Below the pieces are notes generated by a model. The model ran no database searches. It was not told the origin of the DNA and saw only the letters and a program-made list of their open reading frames with translations. This document shows positions 22,008 through 30,797 of a stretch of 64,000 bases of DNA, in pieces. The position numbers were made by a program, and so were the translations under genes. The DNA is taken from the NCBI RefSeq assembly GCF_902805515.1, contig NZ_CADCTE010000156.1, positions 1 to 64,000 of the forward strand. The letters are read 5' to 3'. Source of the DNA: an uncultured Arthrobacter sp. (GTDB lineage: Bacteria > Actinomycetota > Actinomycetes > Actinomycetales > Micrococcaceae). Position 1 is the first letter of the stretch; each line of letters begins with the position of its first letter.

Positions 22008-22861
22008 TGGGCAGCTCACGCATCGCCGTCACGGGCGCATCGGGGAAGCTGGGCCGCAGCGTGGTGCGCGGCCTGCGGGAGGCGGGCCACACGGTCCTCG
22101 AACTCGACCAGCACGGCGAGCGCGGCGACGGTTTCCTGCGGATCGACCTGCGCGACTACGGGCAGGTGCTCGACGCCCTGCTCGGCGTGGACGGCGTACA
22201 CGATGGCTTCGACGCCGTGGTGCACCTTGCGGCGATCCCCGCCCCGGGGATCACGGCGGACGCGGCGACTTTCGCGAACAACATGGCGTGCACCTACAAC
22301 GTCTTCCAGGCGTGCCGGCGCGCCGGCATCCGGCGGATCGTCTACGCCTCGAGCGAGACCGTCCAGGGCCTGCCCTTCGACACGGATCCCCCGTACCTGC
22401 CCGTCGACGAGGAGTATCCCGCACGCCCCGAGAGCACCTATTCCCTGGTGAAGCACCTCGAGGAGCAGATGGCCGCCGAGCTCGCCCGGTGGGATCCCGC
22501 CCTGAGCATCACGGCCCTCCGCTTCTCCAATGTGATGGACCCGGAGGACTACGACGAATTCCCCTCCTTCGACGCCGACGCCCGGCTGCGGAAGTGGAAC
22601 CTGTGGGGATACATTGACGGCCGCGACGGCGCGCAGGCGGTGCAGAAGGCACTCGAGCATGCCGGGCCGGGCTTCGACACCTTCCTGATCGCCGCCGCCG
22701 ATACGGTGATGACCCGCTCCAGCGCGGAGCTGGCCGCCGAGGTGTTTCCGGCGGTGGAGTTCCGCAGGGACGTCGACGGGAACGGAACGCTGCTCTCCAT
22801 CGATAAGGCGCGCCGGGTGCTCGGCTTCGAACCCCGGCACAGCTGGCGGGACCCCCGGTAA
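22007..22861 (+). CDS. NAD(P)-dependent epimerase/dehydratase (SDR extended)
   Basis: RIAVTGASGKLGRSVVRGLREAGH, DAVVHLAAIPAPG, YSLVKHLEEQM; overlaps upstream stop. Confidence 0.93.
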   Translation: MGSSRIAVTGASGKLGRSVVRGLREAGHTVLELDQHGERGDGFLRIDLRDYGQVLDALLGVDGVHDGFDAVVHLAAIPAPGITADAATFANNMACTYNVFQACRRAGIRRIVYASSETVQGLPFDTDPPYLPVDEEYPARPESTYSLVKHLEEQMAAELARWDPALSITALRFSNVMDPEDYDEFPSFDADARLRKWNLWGYIDGRDGAQAVQKALEHAGPGFDTFLIAAADTVMTRSSAELAAEVFPAVEFRRDVDGNGTLLSIDKARRVLGFEPRHSWRDPR

Positions 22862-22889
22862 GGGCGGCGACTACCGACAGGGAAAAAAG

Positions 22890-22907
22890 ATCAGTAGGCT
22901 TACTGAT
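22890..22907. promoter_or_regulatory. TAAG-N3-GCTTA-like motif site a (ATCAGTAggctTACTGAT palindrome)
   Basis: 46 nt upstream of ATG 22949; one mismatch to the shared motif. Confidence 0.55.
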
Positions 22908-22948
22908 GAAGGATGGACAGTGCGCCCACCGCAACGAGAGGTGAAACC

Positions 22949-23365
22949 ATGACCGAAGAGAACCTCCCCGACGAGGACCTCACCATCATCACCGACGACG
23001 AGCTCGAAGTGGAGGAAAGGTCGCTGGCCGACCTGGATCCGCTGACCGGGGAGGACGCTGACCTGTACCCGGGCGCGGCGGAGGACAACCCGGACCGGTG
23101 GCAGGAGGACCCGCTGCTCCAGGGCGAAGGGTACGACGAAGAGGATGACTCGCGGCTCACCGACCAGATCCTCCGCGACGAAACTGCGCGGGCACGGTGG
23201 GAGCACGGTGACGAGCAGATCCCTCCGGACGTCCCCACGCTGGGAGAGGCCTCCGACGACGTCGACTTCGGCATCGGCGAGGACGACGAGGTGGACTCGA
23301 GCGACGATCCCTCCAACAGCGGCGGATCGCCGCTGAGCCATCTCGACGACAAGGACCTCCAGTAG
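22949..23365 (+). CDS. small acidic hypothetical protein
   Basis: MTEENLPDEDLTIITDDELEVEERSLADLDPLTGEDADLYPGAAEDNPDRWQEDPLL..., RBS agagg upstream. Confidence 0.8.
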   Translation: MTEENLPDEDLTIITDDELEVEERSLADLDPLTGEDADLYPGAAEDNPDRWQEDPLLQGEGYDEEDDSRLTDQILRDETARARWEHGDEQIPPDVPTLGEASDDVDFGIGEDDEVDSSDDPSNSGGSPLSHLDDKDLQ

Positions 23366-23388
23366 GCATCCAGTCGAGTTGCCCGCGC

Positions 23389-23425
23389 GACGGCGGCCGC
23401 CCCTTTGGAGAGGCGGCCGCCGTCG
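23389..23425. terminator. GC-rich hairpin between convergent genes
   Basis: CGACGGCGGCCGCC-cctttggag(a)-GGCGGCCGCCGTCG. Confidence 0.75.
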
Positions 23426-23441
23426 TCGTTCCGGAGCGGGA

Positions 23442-23858
23442 TTAGTACGAAATCAGTTCGACGAGGTCGCCCACCCGGTCCTCCGGGTAGTTGCGGGCGA
23501 TGTCGGCCTGGCTGATCACCCCGACGAGGTCGTGCCCGTCGATCACGGGCAGCCGCCGGACCTGATGGTCCTGCATGGTGCGGATCGCCTCCTCAACGGT
23601 GTCGTCGGCGCCGATGGTCACCGGCTTGCCCTGAGCGAGGTCACCGGCCGTGACACTGGCTGGGTCGCCTCCGTCCGCCAGGCACCTCACCACGATGTCG
23701 CGGTCCGTCAGCATGCCCTTGAGCCGGCCGTCCTCGCCGCAGATCGGGAGCGACCCAACATCGAGGTCCCTCATCTTCACTGCCGCCTGCTGCAGGGTGT
23801 CCTTCTCGCCCACGCATTCGACGCTGCCGGTCATGATGTCTCGCGCTGTAGTTGGCAT
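23442..23858 (-). CDS. CBS-domain pair protein
   Basis: MPTTARDIMTGSVECVGEKDTLQQAAVKMRDLDVGSLPICGEDGRLKGMLTDRDIVVR... two CBS domains. Confidence 0.95.
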   Translation of the reverse strand: MPTTARDIMTGSVECVGEKDTLQQAAVKMRDLDVGSLPICGEDGRLKGMLTDRDIVVRCLADGGDPASVTAGDLAQGKPVTIGADDTVEEAIRTMQDHQVRRLPVIDGHDLVGVISQADIARNYPEDRVGDLVELISY

Positions 23859-23925
23859 AACGCTCTCCTTCCTGCTTGGGTGCGCCGCGCCGGTGGACGC
23901 GGCCGCGGGCTCCGGAAACGAACCG

Positions 23926-23938
23926 TAAGCCTGCTTAG
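23926..23938. promoter_or_regulatory. TAAG-N3-GCTTA motif site b (minus: CTAAGCAGGCTTACGG)
   Basis: Upstream of CBS protein start. Confidence 0.55.
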
Positions 23939-24015
23939 CAGTATCCGCCCACCCGCGTCCGAAGCAAAGAAGTCCGAGGGGTTTTCCTTCGAGCGGCGGC
24001 TCCGTAGACTGACCA

Positions 24016-24028
24016 TAAGGGAGCTTAC
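24016..24028. promoter_or_regulatory. TAAG-N3-GCTTA motif site c (ATAAGGGAGCTTACTT)
   Basis: 36 nt upstream of ATG 24065. Confidence 0.55.
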
Positions 24029-24064
24029 TTTCTTCCTTCTTCATCGAAAGGACCGGTAGCGGCT

Positions 24065-24232
24065 ATGTCAGATTCCCCCGATCAGGAACGCGCCCACACC
24101 GAGGAGCCCGCTGAAGGCGACCTTGGGTCCGACTCCACGGACATCCGCCAGCGGGCGCAGGATGCAGCCGAAGGAGAGGATTCGGCCGAGGAGTATTCCG
24201 GTGGGGGCAGCGCCGGCGCGGCGGATTCCTGA
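24065..24232 (+). CDS. 55-aa acidic small protein
   Basis: Not in supplied ORF list; ATG with upstream gaaaggac; MSDSPDQERAHTEEPAEGDLGSDSTDIRQRAQDAAEGEDSAEEYSGGGSAGAADS. Confidence 0.65.
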   Translation: MSDSPDQERAHTEEPAEGDLGSDSTDIRQRAQDAAEGEDSAEEYSGGGSAGAADS

Positions 24233-24393
24233 AAAGGCCGGCCTGGGGCGCTGCCTTCGACCGGCGCCGGTCTTAAAGCTCCATCCGCCCGTCATTCTTG
24301 CGGTCTGCGCTTTCCAGTGCCCGGCCGCGATGGTAAACCGTACGTACCTCCCGCAGGCTGCGCCGGGGACGGCGCACGAGCACACAGAGAAAG

Positions 24394-25560
24394 GTGCTGC
24401 CAATGACCCACGCACTGAAGGACCACGCCAACCTCTACAAGCTCCCCGGACCGTGGACCACGATCTACGTTGACGGAAGCACCGGCACAGTCGACTCTTT
24501 CGCGAGTGACGACATCCTCCCCCGCAGTGTCGCGGATGCGATGGAGCAGGCGGGCGCGCCGAAGGAAGATATCAAGGCAGCCACAGCGGCTCTTTCGAAA
24601 ACGGCAAAAGGCCTCCCCGATCCTGTCTCCCGGTTTATCCTGGTTCACGGCGGCGAGGCAGCCATCGACGATTTCCTCCCCGGCGGACTTGTCACCGGCG
24701 AGCCGGTGATTGCCGTGGGACCGATCCCTGACCTGAGTCCGCTCCTCCGACACTGCCCTGAAGGATTCCCCTACGTCGTCGCCGAGGTGGGCCGGGACGG
24801 CGGGGAGGTCTACCTGAGGCATGCCGACAGGACCTGGGGCGGGCCGAACCGCGGCGAACCAGTGGCCCACATCGAAGGCGACACCGAACACATGCGCAAG
24901 GTCCACGCCGGCGGCTGGGCCCATGGGCGGTACCACCACCACGCGGAAAAGGTTTGGAAATCCAATGCGGCTGAGGTGGCAGCCGAAATCGACACGGTGG
25001 TCTCCGCTACCCGGGCGAAACTTGTCGTAGTCTCCGGGGACATCAGGGCCCGCCAGCTCGTTGCTGACCAGGTCTCCGAAGAAACCCGGTCACTGCTGAG
25101 CGTCGTCGACAGCCACACGCGCACGGGCGGATCCGACAATGAAACGTTCGCCCTCCAGGTGGACCAGCTCGTCACGAGGGTCATGGCCGACCGCCAGCAT
25201 CAGCTGCTGGAGCGGCTCGCCGAACAGGAAGGACAGGCGACCAGGACCTCAGCCGCAGGAATTGGCGCTGTTGTTGCGGCACTCCAGCAGGCCCAGGTCG
25301 AAACGCTACTGCTCGAATCGACGGCCTGGGACAACCGCACACTGCTCGCCCTCGACGCCGCTCCGTGGGTAACGACGTCCCCGGAGGAGACCGCCGGAGC
25401 GTCGGTGCTCGGCTCGGTGCCCGCCCTTGCCGCGATCCTCCGCGCAGCGGCGCTCACCGACGCAGACACGGTGCTCTACCCTCCGGGCGCGCTCGATTCG
25501 AAGCCGATCGCAGCCCTGCTGCGCTGGCCCACCGGGCCGGCCGTCCCTGCGGCGACCTAG
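24394..25560 (+). CDS. baeRF2-type release-factor/peptidyl-tRNA hydrolase-like protein (Vms1/Rv2629-like)
   Basis: 388 aa; PYVVAEVGRDGGEVYLRHAD, GGWAHGRYHHHAEKVWKSNAAEVAAEID, LVVVSGDIRARQLVADQV. Confidence 0.85.
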   Translation: MLPMTHALKDHANLYKLPGPWTTIYVDGSTGTVDSFASDDILPRSVADAMEQAGAPKEDIKAATAALSKTAKGLPDPVSRFILVHGGEAAIDDFLPGGLVTGEPVIAVGPIPDLSPLLRHCPEGFPYVVAEVGRDGGEVYLRHADRTWGGPNRGEPVAHIEGDTEHMRKVHAGGWAHGRYHHHAEKVWKSNAAEVAAEIDTVVSATRAKLVVVSGDIRARQLVADQVSEETRSLLSVVDSHTRTGGSDNETFALQVDQLVTRVMADRQHQLLERLAEQEGQATRTSAAGIGAVVAALQQAQVETLLLESTAWDNRTLLALDAAPWVTTSPEETAGASVLGSVPALAAILRAAALTDADTVLYPPGALDSKPIAALLRWPTGPAVPAAT

Positions 25561-25571
25561 GTTCAGGGCCC

Positions 25572-25619
25572 ACACACAGCGGGACTCCCCAGCATCGGCT
25601 GGGGAGTCCCGCTGTGTGT
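25572..25619. terminator. strong hairpin after baeRF2-like gene
   Basis: Perfect 22-bp stem ACACACAGCGGGACTCCCCAGC, loop atcg, GCTGGGGAGTCCCGCTGTGTGT. Confidence 0.9.
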
Positions 25620-25664
25620 CGTCCGACTGCGTGTCGTCCGGCGTAGTTAGTCAGGCACCTACCT

Positions 25665-25777
25665 GCCGCTGCCGCGGCCGAACCTATTTGCCGCTGTCGC
25701 GGCCGAACCTATTTGCCGCTGCCGCGGCCGAACCTATTTGCCGCTGTCGCGGCCGAACCTATTTGCCGCTGTCGCGG
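25665..25777. repeat. 25-bp tandem repeat (about 4.5 copies)
   Basis: gccgctg[c/t]cgcggccgaacctattt repeated at 25665, 25690, 25715, 25740 and partially 25765. Confidence 0.95.
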
Positions 25778-26136
25778 CGGCGGGTGTCGACGTCAGGATC
25801 GAGCTCGTCGGCCTTGCGGGCGTGGTTCATCGTTTCTTCCCGCAGGCCCTGGGCGTCCGTCTGGCGCTCCGAGGCCTGACGGCGGAGCCGCTCGGCCTCC
25901 ACCTCGGCACGCTGCGCCTCGGCCTCAGCCATGGTTGCCTTGGCTTCGCGTTCACGCGCCTCGAGTTCCGTCTCCTGGGCCTGCTCCCGAATTTCGGCTG
26001 CCTGCCGTCGGCCCTTTTCCTTCTGTCGCTCAACGTGGGCCTGCCGGCGTTTCCGGCTCAGCGCTACCACCACTCCGATCACCGCCAGCACGACGATGAT
26101 CCCAACAATGATCCAGATCAGTTGACTTGTCTCCAC
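25759..26136 (-). CDS. single-TM protein with charged coiled-coil cytoplasmic region
   Basis: METSQLIWIIVGIIVVLAVIGVVVALSRKRRQAHVERQKEKGRRQAAEIREQAQETELEAREREAKATMAEAEAQRAEV...; its stop codon lies in the tandem repeat. Confidence 0.85.
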   Translation of the reverse strand: METSQLIWIIVGIIVVLAVIGVVVALSRKRRQAHVERQKEKGRRQAAEIREQAQETELEAREREAKATMAEAEAQRAEVEAERLRRQASERQTDAQGLREETMNHARKADELDPDVDTRRRDSGK

Positions 26137-26205
26137 TGCCCGTTCACCTTCCCTGTCGCCTTTGACGTGCGCGGTGCCTCATTCAATGTGCTGGAGCCCG
26201 GCGGA

Positions 26206-26409
26206 TTAACCGCCGAGGCCACCAAGACCGCCAAGACCGCCGGGCAGCTTGCCCAGGAGGTCCTGCGGATCGATGCCGAGCTTGGCGAGGAGTCCCGCGT
26301 GCTGCTCGGTGTCTACAGTGTCGGGTAGCTCGGACTCGGCCTGGCCCGCCTTATCCGAATTGCCCTGCGACTTCAACAGCTCAATGATTTGTGATTTATC
26401 GATGTTCAT
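26206..26409 (-). CDS. 67-aa hypothetical protein with LGGLGGLGG tail
   Basis: MNIDKSQIIELLKSQGNSDKAGQAESELPDTVDTEQHAGLLAKLGIDPQDLLGKLPGGLGGLGGLGG; RBS ggagg. Confidence 0.8.
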   Translation of the reverse strand: MNIDKSQIIELLKSQGNSDKAGQAESELPDTVDTEQHAGLLAKLGIDPQDLLGKLPGGLGGLGGLGG

Positions 26410-26467
26410 AGTTCCTCCGTTGCTCGGACGTCCAGACCTTGGACGCCGGTTCGAAAAACTGGAATAC

Positions 26468-26480
26468 TAAGCACGCTTAC
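26468..26480. promoter_or_regulatory. TAAG-N3-GCTTA motif site d (CTAAGCACGCTTACTG)
   Basis: Upstream of the 26409 minus-strand gene. Confidence 0.55.
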
Positions 26481-26549
26481 TGAGAGCATTGCACACCCCC
26501 TGCTGATTGTCACGGGCGTCAACCCTTCGAAGCTGGCACAATTCCTGCC

Positions 26550-27056
26550 ATGCCAACCTCCCTGTTGATCCTTTCGGACACCCATATCCCCTCCCGCGCG
26601 AAAACCCTTCCCGAAGGCCTCTGGCCCGCGGTCGAAAGCGCCGACCTCGTGGTTCACGCCGGAGATTGGACGGACATTTCATTCTTCGAAGAACTTCGCG
26701 ACCGCTCCCGGCGCCTCCTGGGCTGCTACGGCAACAACGACGGCGACGCCCTGCGGGCCAAACTGCCGCTCGTGGCACGGGAAGAGATCGAGGGGCTCCG
26801 CTTCGCCGTCGTCCATGAGACGGGCGCAAAGACCGGGAGGGAACAGCGGATGGACCGCGAATTCCCCGGAACGGACGTGCTGGTCTTCGGTCACAGCCAC
26901 ATTCCATGGGATACCGTCACCGGTGCCGGCATGAGACTGCTGAACCCGGGATCCCCGACCGATCGACGGCGGCAGCCGCACTGCTCGTACCTGACGGCAA
27001 CCGTCGACGGCCACCGGCTCGACGTCGACCAGCACCTCCTGCCGGTCCGGGCCTGA
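26550..27056 (+). CDS. YfcE/MJ0936-type metallophosphoesterase
   Basis: LILSDTHIPSRAKTLPE, VHAGDWTD, GCYGNND, VFGHSHIP, LLNPGSPTDRR. Confidence 0.95.
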   Translation: MPTSLLILSDTHIPSRAKTLPEGLWPAVESADLVVHAGDWTDISFFEELRDRSRRLLGCYGNNDGDALRAKLPLVAREEIEGLRFAVVHETGAKTGREQRMDREFPGTDVLVFGHSHIPWDTVTGAGMRLLNPGSPTDRRRQPHCSYLTATVDGHRLDVDQHLLPVRA

Positions 27057-27106
27057 CCCGCCGGACGGGCCTCCGCAAGCGCTGCCGGGCATGGCACACT
27101 GGCCCT

Positions 27107-27949
27107 ATGATCCTGCTTGGCTGGAATCCCGACCGGGGTGATGACCCCTTTGGCGGGTACCGGTCGGCTGGAGACGAGGTCACCGGGGCCGGGTTTTTCC
27201 GCTGCAGGTGGCTCCTTCCTCCCCTCCAGGCAACAGCAGGAACCGAGGTGTGGCTGTTCAGCCAGGGAAGCCGCGACCGCGGCGTTCTGGGCCACGGCAG
27301 GGTCGCCTCGCTCCCCGATCCCGAACCGGCCGGCCGGGGCGGGGCGCCGGGCATCGTCGAGTTCGATGCGCTGAGGCCCCGGGGAGACTCGATTCCCCTG
27401 GACCTGCTGACCCTGCGTGTCCCGGGCATCGCCTGGGGGGTGAACCGTCCCTCCCGCCGGATCCCAGCCGCGGCCGGGCCGGCCCTGCGGACCCTGTGGG
27501 CCGAGACCAGCGCCCCTGAAGAGGCAGACCCCCTCCTTCCGCCCCCCGGCACCCTCCCCCCGGACGCGCTGGCCCAGGCCCGGGTCAACCGGTACGAAAG
27601 GGACCCCTCCGCTCGCCGCGTCTGCCTCGCCCACCACGGGACCTCCTGCGCGGTCTGCGGCTTCTCCTTCGAGGAGGCCTTCGGACCGCCCGGTCGGGAC
27701 TTCGTGCACGTGCACCACCTCGTCCCGGCCGCCCGCCTCGGGGCGGGCTATGAACTCGACCCGATCGCCGATCTTGTCCCGCTGTGCCCCAACTGCCACT
27801 CCATGGCACACCGGCGCCTCCCGGACCCCTACTCGCCGGCCGAACTGCGCGCGCTGAGGTCCGCCGCAGGGTTTATGCCGGGGACAGCACTGAGCCCGGA
27901 GCAGCTGACGGCCCAGGCTGACGCTGTGCGGATCCTGGGAGCACGCTAG
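27107..27949 (+). CDS. HNH endonuclease with N-terminal EVE/PUA-like domain (McrA-like type IV restriction candidate)
   Basis: N-term EVWLFSQGSRDRGVLGHGRVASLP...IVEFDAL...NRPSRRIPAAAGPALRTLWAE; C-term CAVCGFSFEEAFGPPGRDFVHVHHLVPAARLGAGYELDPIADLVPLCPNCHSMAHRR. Confidence 0.85.
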   Translation: MILLGWNPDRGDDPFGGYRSAGDEVTGAGFFRCRWLLPPLQATAGTEVWLFSQGSRDRGVLGHGRVASLPDPEPAGRGGAPGIVEFDALRPRGDSIPLDLLTLRVPGIAWGVNRPSRRIPAAAGPALRTLWAETSAPEEADPLLPPPGTLPPDALAQARVNRYERDPSARRVCLAHHGTSCAVCGFSFEEAFGPPGRDFVHVHHLVPAARLGAGYELDPIADLVPLCPNCHSMAHRRLPDPYSPAELRALRSAAGFMPGTALSPEQLTAQADAVRILGAR

Positions 27950-28053
27950 GAGGGCCGTGGTCAGATCCGCAGAAGCCCTCATATACTGCGGATACGTCAC
28001 GAGCCGAATGTCGAAGGCTGGTGCTGGGGCCCCTTCAATGACAAGAGGTAACG

Positions 28054-29985
28054 ATGGTCCGTGTCTTCGGGATAGCGGCTGCAGTGATTGCTGTTCTCGC
28101 CCTTCTGGTTGGAGGCTTCCTTCTGCTCAACCGCGACGGGGACGGTGAGCGCAAGCCGGCGGCCGCAATCCACTTCACCGCGGCAGGGGACTTCGCCGCC
28201 TCGGGCGAAGCAGCGGCCGTCCTGACCAAGAATGCCTCGCTGTCCCCGGAATTCACCCTGGCCCTGGGGGACCTGTCCTACGGGCGTCCGGGCGGGGAAC
28301 AGGAATGGTGCGACTTCGTCACGAGCAAGGTGGGTACAGCCTTCCCTTTCCAGCTGATCGCCGGCAACCATGAGAGCGATGGCAGTGACGGGAACATCAA
28401 CGACTTCTCCGCCTGCCTGCCCAACCGGCTGCCCGGACTGGTGGGGACCTACGGGCGCGAGTGGTACGTCGATGTGCCGGCCGAGGACCCGATCGCCCGC
28501 TTCGTGATGATCTCCCCGGGCCTGGTCTTCCCCGAAAGTGAAACGTCCTGGGATTACCGTCCCGGCTCGGACCACTACGCCTGGACGGAGTCGGCGATCG
28601 ACGGTGCCCGCGACAGCGGCATCCCGTGGGTGATCGTTGGAAACCACATGCCGTGCCTGTCGCTGGGCGAGTACAGCTGCTCGGCGGGCGAAGAGCTCAC
28701 CAACCTGCTGATCAGCAAGAAGGTCGACCTCGTACTCAACGGCCACGAGCACCTGTACCAGCGCACCTACCAGATCGGGCATGGGGACGGCTGCGCCGCA
28801 ATCGTCCCCGACGCCTTCAATGAGGAGTGCATCACCGACACCGACACTTCACTCGCCCAGGGCCCGGGCACGGTGTTCGCGACCATCGGCACTGGTGGAA
28901 TCGGCCTCCGCGACGCCAACCCCGCCGATCCGGAGGCCGGTTACTTCGCGGCCCGGACGGCCACCAACGCCAATCCCACTCACGGCCTGCTCGATGTCTC
29001 CGTCACCGAACGCTCAATCTCGGCCGAATTCGTTCGGGCGGCCGGCGGAACCTTCGAAGACTCCTTCACCATCCGGGGGAAAGCGGGAGGCCGGGATGGC
29101 GAGGCCTCCTTCACCGAGGACTGCGCAGGCCTCGGCTGCGCCTTTGACGCCTCCACGCCCCTGCCCGCGCAGGGGAACCGCACCTACACGTGGGACTTCG
29201 GGAACGGCGAAACCGCCACCGGGGTCCGGCCGACCGTCACCTATGACGCTCCGGGGGACTATGAGATCTCCCTGACCGTCAAGGACAAGGCAGGCAGTGA
29301 AACCGTCTCCAAACAGGTTTCGGTGGGCGAAGGGGCGGCTTCGACCTTCTCGGACCCGTTCGAGCGCACCACGGAAACCGGCTGGGGCGACGCCGAGGAA
29401 GGTGGGGCCTGGACTGACAGCGGCGAACCGGGCGCCTTCAGTGTGGCGGACGGGAGCGGGATCATGCAGCTTGCCACACCGGCATCGGGAGCGTCCGCGT
29501 CCCTGGACGCGGTGAACAGCTCTCGAACGGACCTGCGAGCCGCCCTCGGGGTGGATCGGCGCCCGGCCGGAGGAAGCCTGTATCTGCGCTTGATCACCCG
29601 ACAGACCGACCGCGCCGGGGCCTACCGAACGGTCCTTAGATTCTCGCCGGAGGGCGAGATTTCCTTCCTGATCGACCGGGTCAACAGGGACGGCGCCGAG
29701 GTGCAGATCGGGCCTGTTGTTATAGTCCCCGACCTCACGGTCGCCGGAGGCGAGATCGTCAATGTGCGGGCCCAGGCCACCGGCACGAGTCCGACAACCC
29801 TGCGCGCCAAGGTCTGGAAGGCAGGAGAACCCGAACCCTCGGAATGGCAGATCGACACCAGCGATTCCGCCCCCGGGCTCCAGACCCCCGGGGCCGCCGG
29901 CATCAACACCTACCTCTCATCGGGGGCGACCAACGCCCCGGTCACCATCAAGGTCGACGAGATCACCGGCACCCTCGCGGAATAA
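28054..29985 (+). CDS. membrane-anchored metallophosphoesterase with PKD domain
   Basis: N-terminal TM; AAGDFAASGEA...LALGDLSYGRPGGEQEW...AGNHES...NGHEHLYQR; PKD YTWDFGNGETATGVRPTVTYDAPGDYEISLTVKD. Confidence 0.93.
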   Translation: MVRVFGIAAAVIAVLALLVGGFLLLNRDGDGERKPAAAIHFTAAGDFAASGEAAAVLTKNASLSPEFTLALGDLSYGRPGGEQEWCDFVTSKVGTAFPFQLIAGNHESDGSDGNINDFSACLPNRLPGLVGTYGREWYVDVPAEDPIARFVMISPGLVFPESETSWDYRPGSDHYAWTESAIDGARDSGIPWVIVGNHMPCLSLGEYSCSAGEELTNLLISKKVDLVLNGHEHLYQRTYQIGHGDGCAAIVPDAFNEECITDTDTSLAQGPGTVFATIGTGGIGLRDANPADPEAGYFAARTATNANPTHGLLDVSVTERSISAEFVRAAGGTFEDSFTIRGKAGGRDGEASFTEDCAGLGCAFDASTPLPAQGNRTYTWDFGNGETATGVRPTVTYDAPGDYEISLTVKDKAGSETVSKQVSVGEGAASTFSDPFERTTETGWGDAEEGGAWTDSGEPGAFSVADGSGIMQLATPASGASASLDAVNSSRTDLRAALGVDRRPAGGSLYLRLITRQTDRAGAYRTVLRFSPEGEISFLIDRVNRDGAEVQIGPVVIVPDLTVAGGEIVNVRAQATGTSPTTLRAKVWKAGEPEPSEWQIDTSDSAPGLQTPGAAGINTYLSSGATNAPVTIKVDEITGTLAE

Positions 29986-30020
29986 CACCGCCCAAGTCCC
30001 CCGCTGGTGCCGGCGGGGGG

Positions 30021-30611
30021 TCACCGGGGAAAGGCGGCCAAGGCGCGTTCCGCCACCCGGGCCAGGTCGGGACGGGACGCCCCGGCCGAGGCCTGGACGG
30101 CGAGCCCTGCCGTGACCGTGGCAAGATACCGCGCCAGCTCGGCGGGGTCCTCGGATGCGGAAAGATCGCCCTCGTCGATGGCCTGCTGGAAGCGGCGGAC
30201 GAACCGGGCCTCGCCGGCGCCGCGGCTCTCGTTCAGGAAATCGACAATCCGCTGGTCGGTGGGATGGCCGGAGAGCCCGCCCTGGATGGAGAGGCATCCG
30301 CGGGGTCGATCGGGCAGCGTGATCGAGACAACGTTGGAGCGCAGGTAATGCTCCGCCACCGCGCGCGCGGTGGGCATGGCAAGGGCTGCATCGATGTAGG
30401 ACATCTCGACCCGTGCGTACCGGCCGATCGCCTGCCGGAACGTGCCTTCCTTGTTGCCGAAGGCCGCGTACAGGCTCGGGCGGCTGATGCTCATCGCGTT
30501 CGTAAGGTCCTCAAGGGTCGTGCCCTCATACCCTTGGCGCCAGAAGACGTCGACCGCGCGCTCAAGGGCCTCATCGACATCGAACTCACGGGGCCTGCCT
30601 CGAGCCGCCAT
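30021..30611 (-). CDS. TetR/AcrR-family regulator
   Basis: MAARGRPREFDVDEALERAVDVFWRQGYEGTTLEDLTNAMSISRPSLYAAFGNKEGTF. Confidence 0.95.
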   Translation of the reverse strand: MAARGRPREFDVDEALERAVDVFWRQGYEGTTLEDLTNAMSISRPSLYAAFGNKEGTFRQAIGRYARVEMSYIDAALAMPTARAVAEHYLRSNVVSITLPDRPRGCLSIQGGLSGHPTDQRIVDFLNESRGAGEARFVRRFQQAIDEGDLSASEDPAELARYLATVTAGLAVQASAGASRPDLARVAERALAAFPR

Positions 30612-30797
30612 CAGCCTCACCCTCCTGCCATCGAACGCATCCGTGGAAATCAACGGACGAGCCGCAGCCGGAATTCCATCAATTCTCCCATGGACCAGCA
30701 CTCGGACCGAGTGTCGGCACCACCCCTATCCCAGGGTGCCGGAGGCCCGGGGTACGCGGGCGACAGGCCGGACGCCGGCAGGAAGTACGCGCAGGGC

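Noticed and set aside
25665-25777. CRISPR array
   Set aside because: Repeats are directly head-to-tail without spacers; no cas genes nearby.
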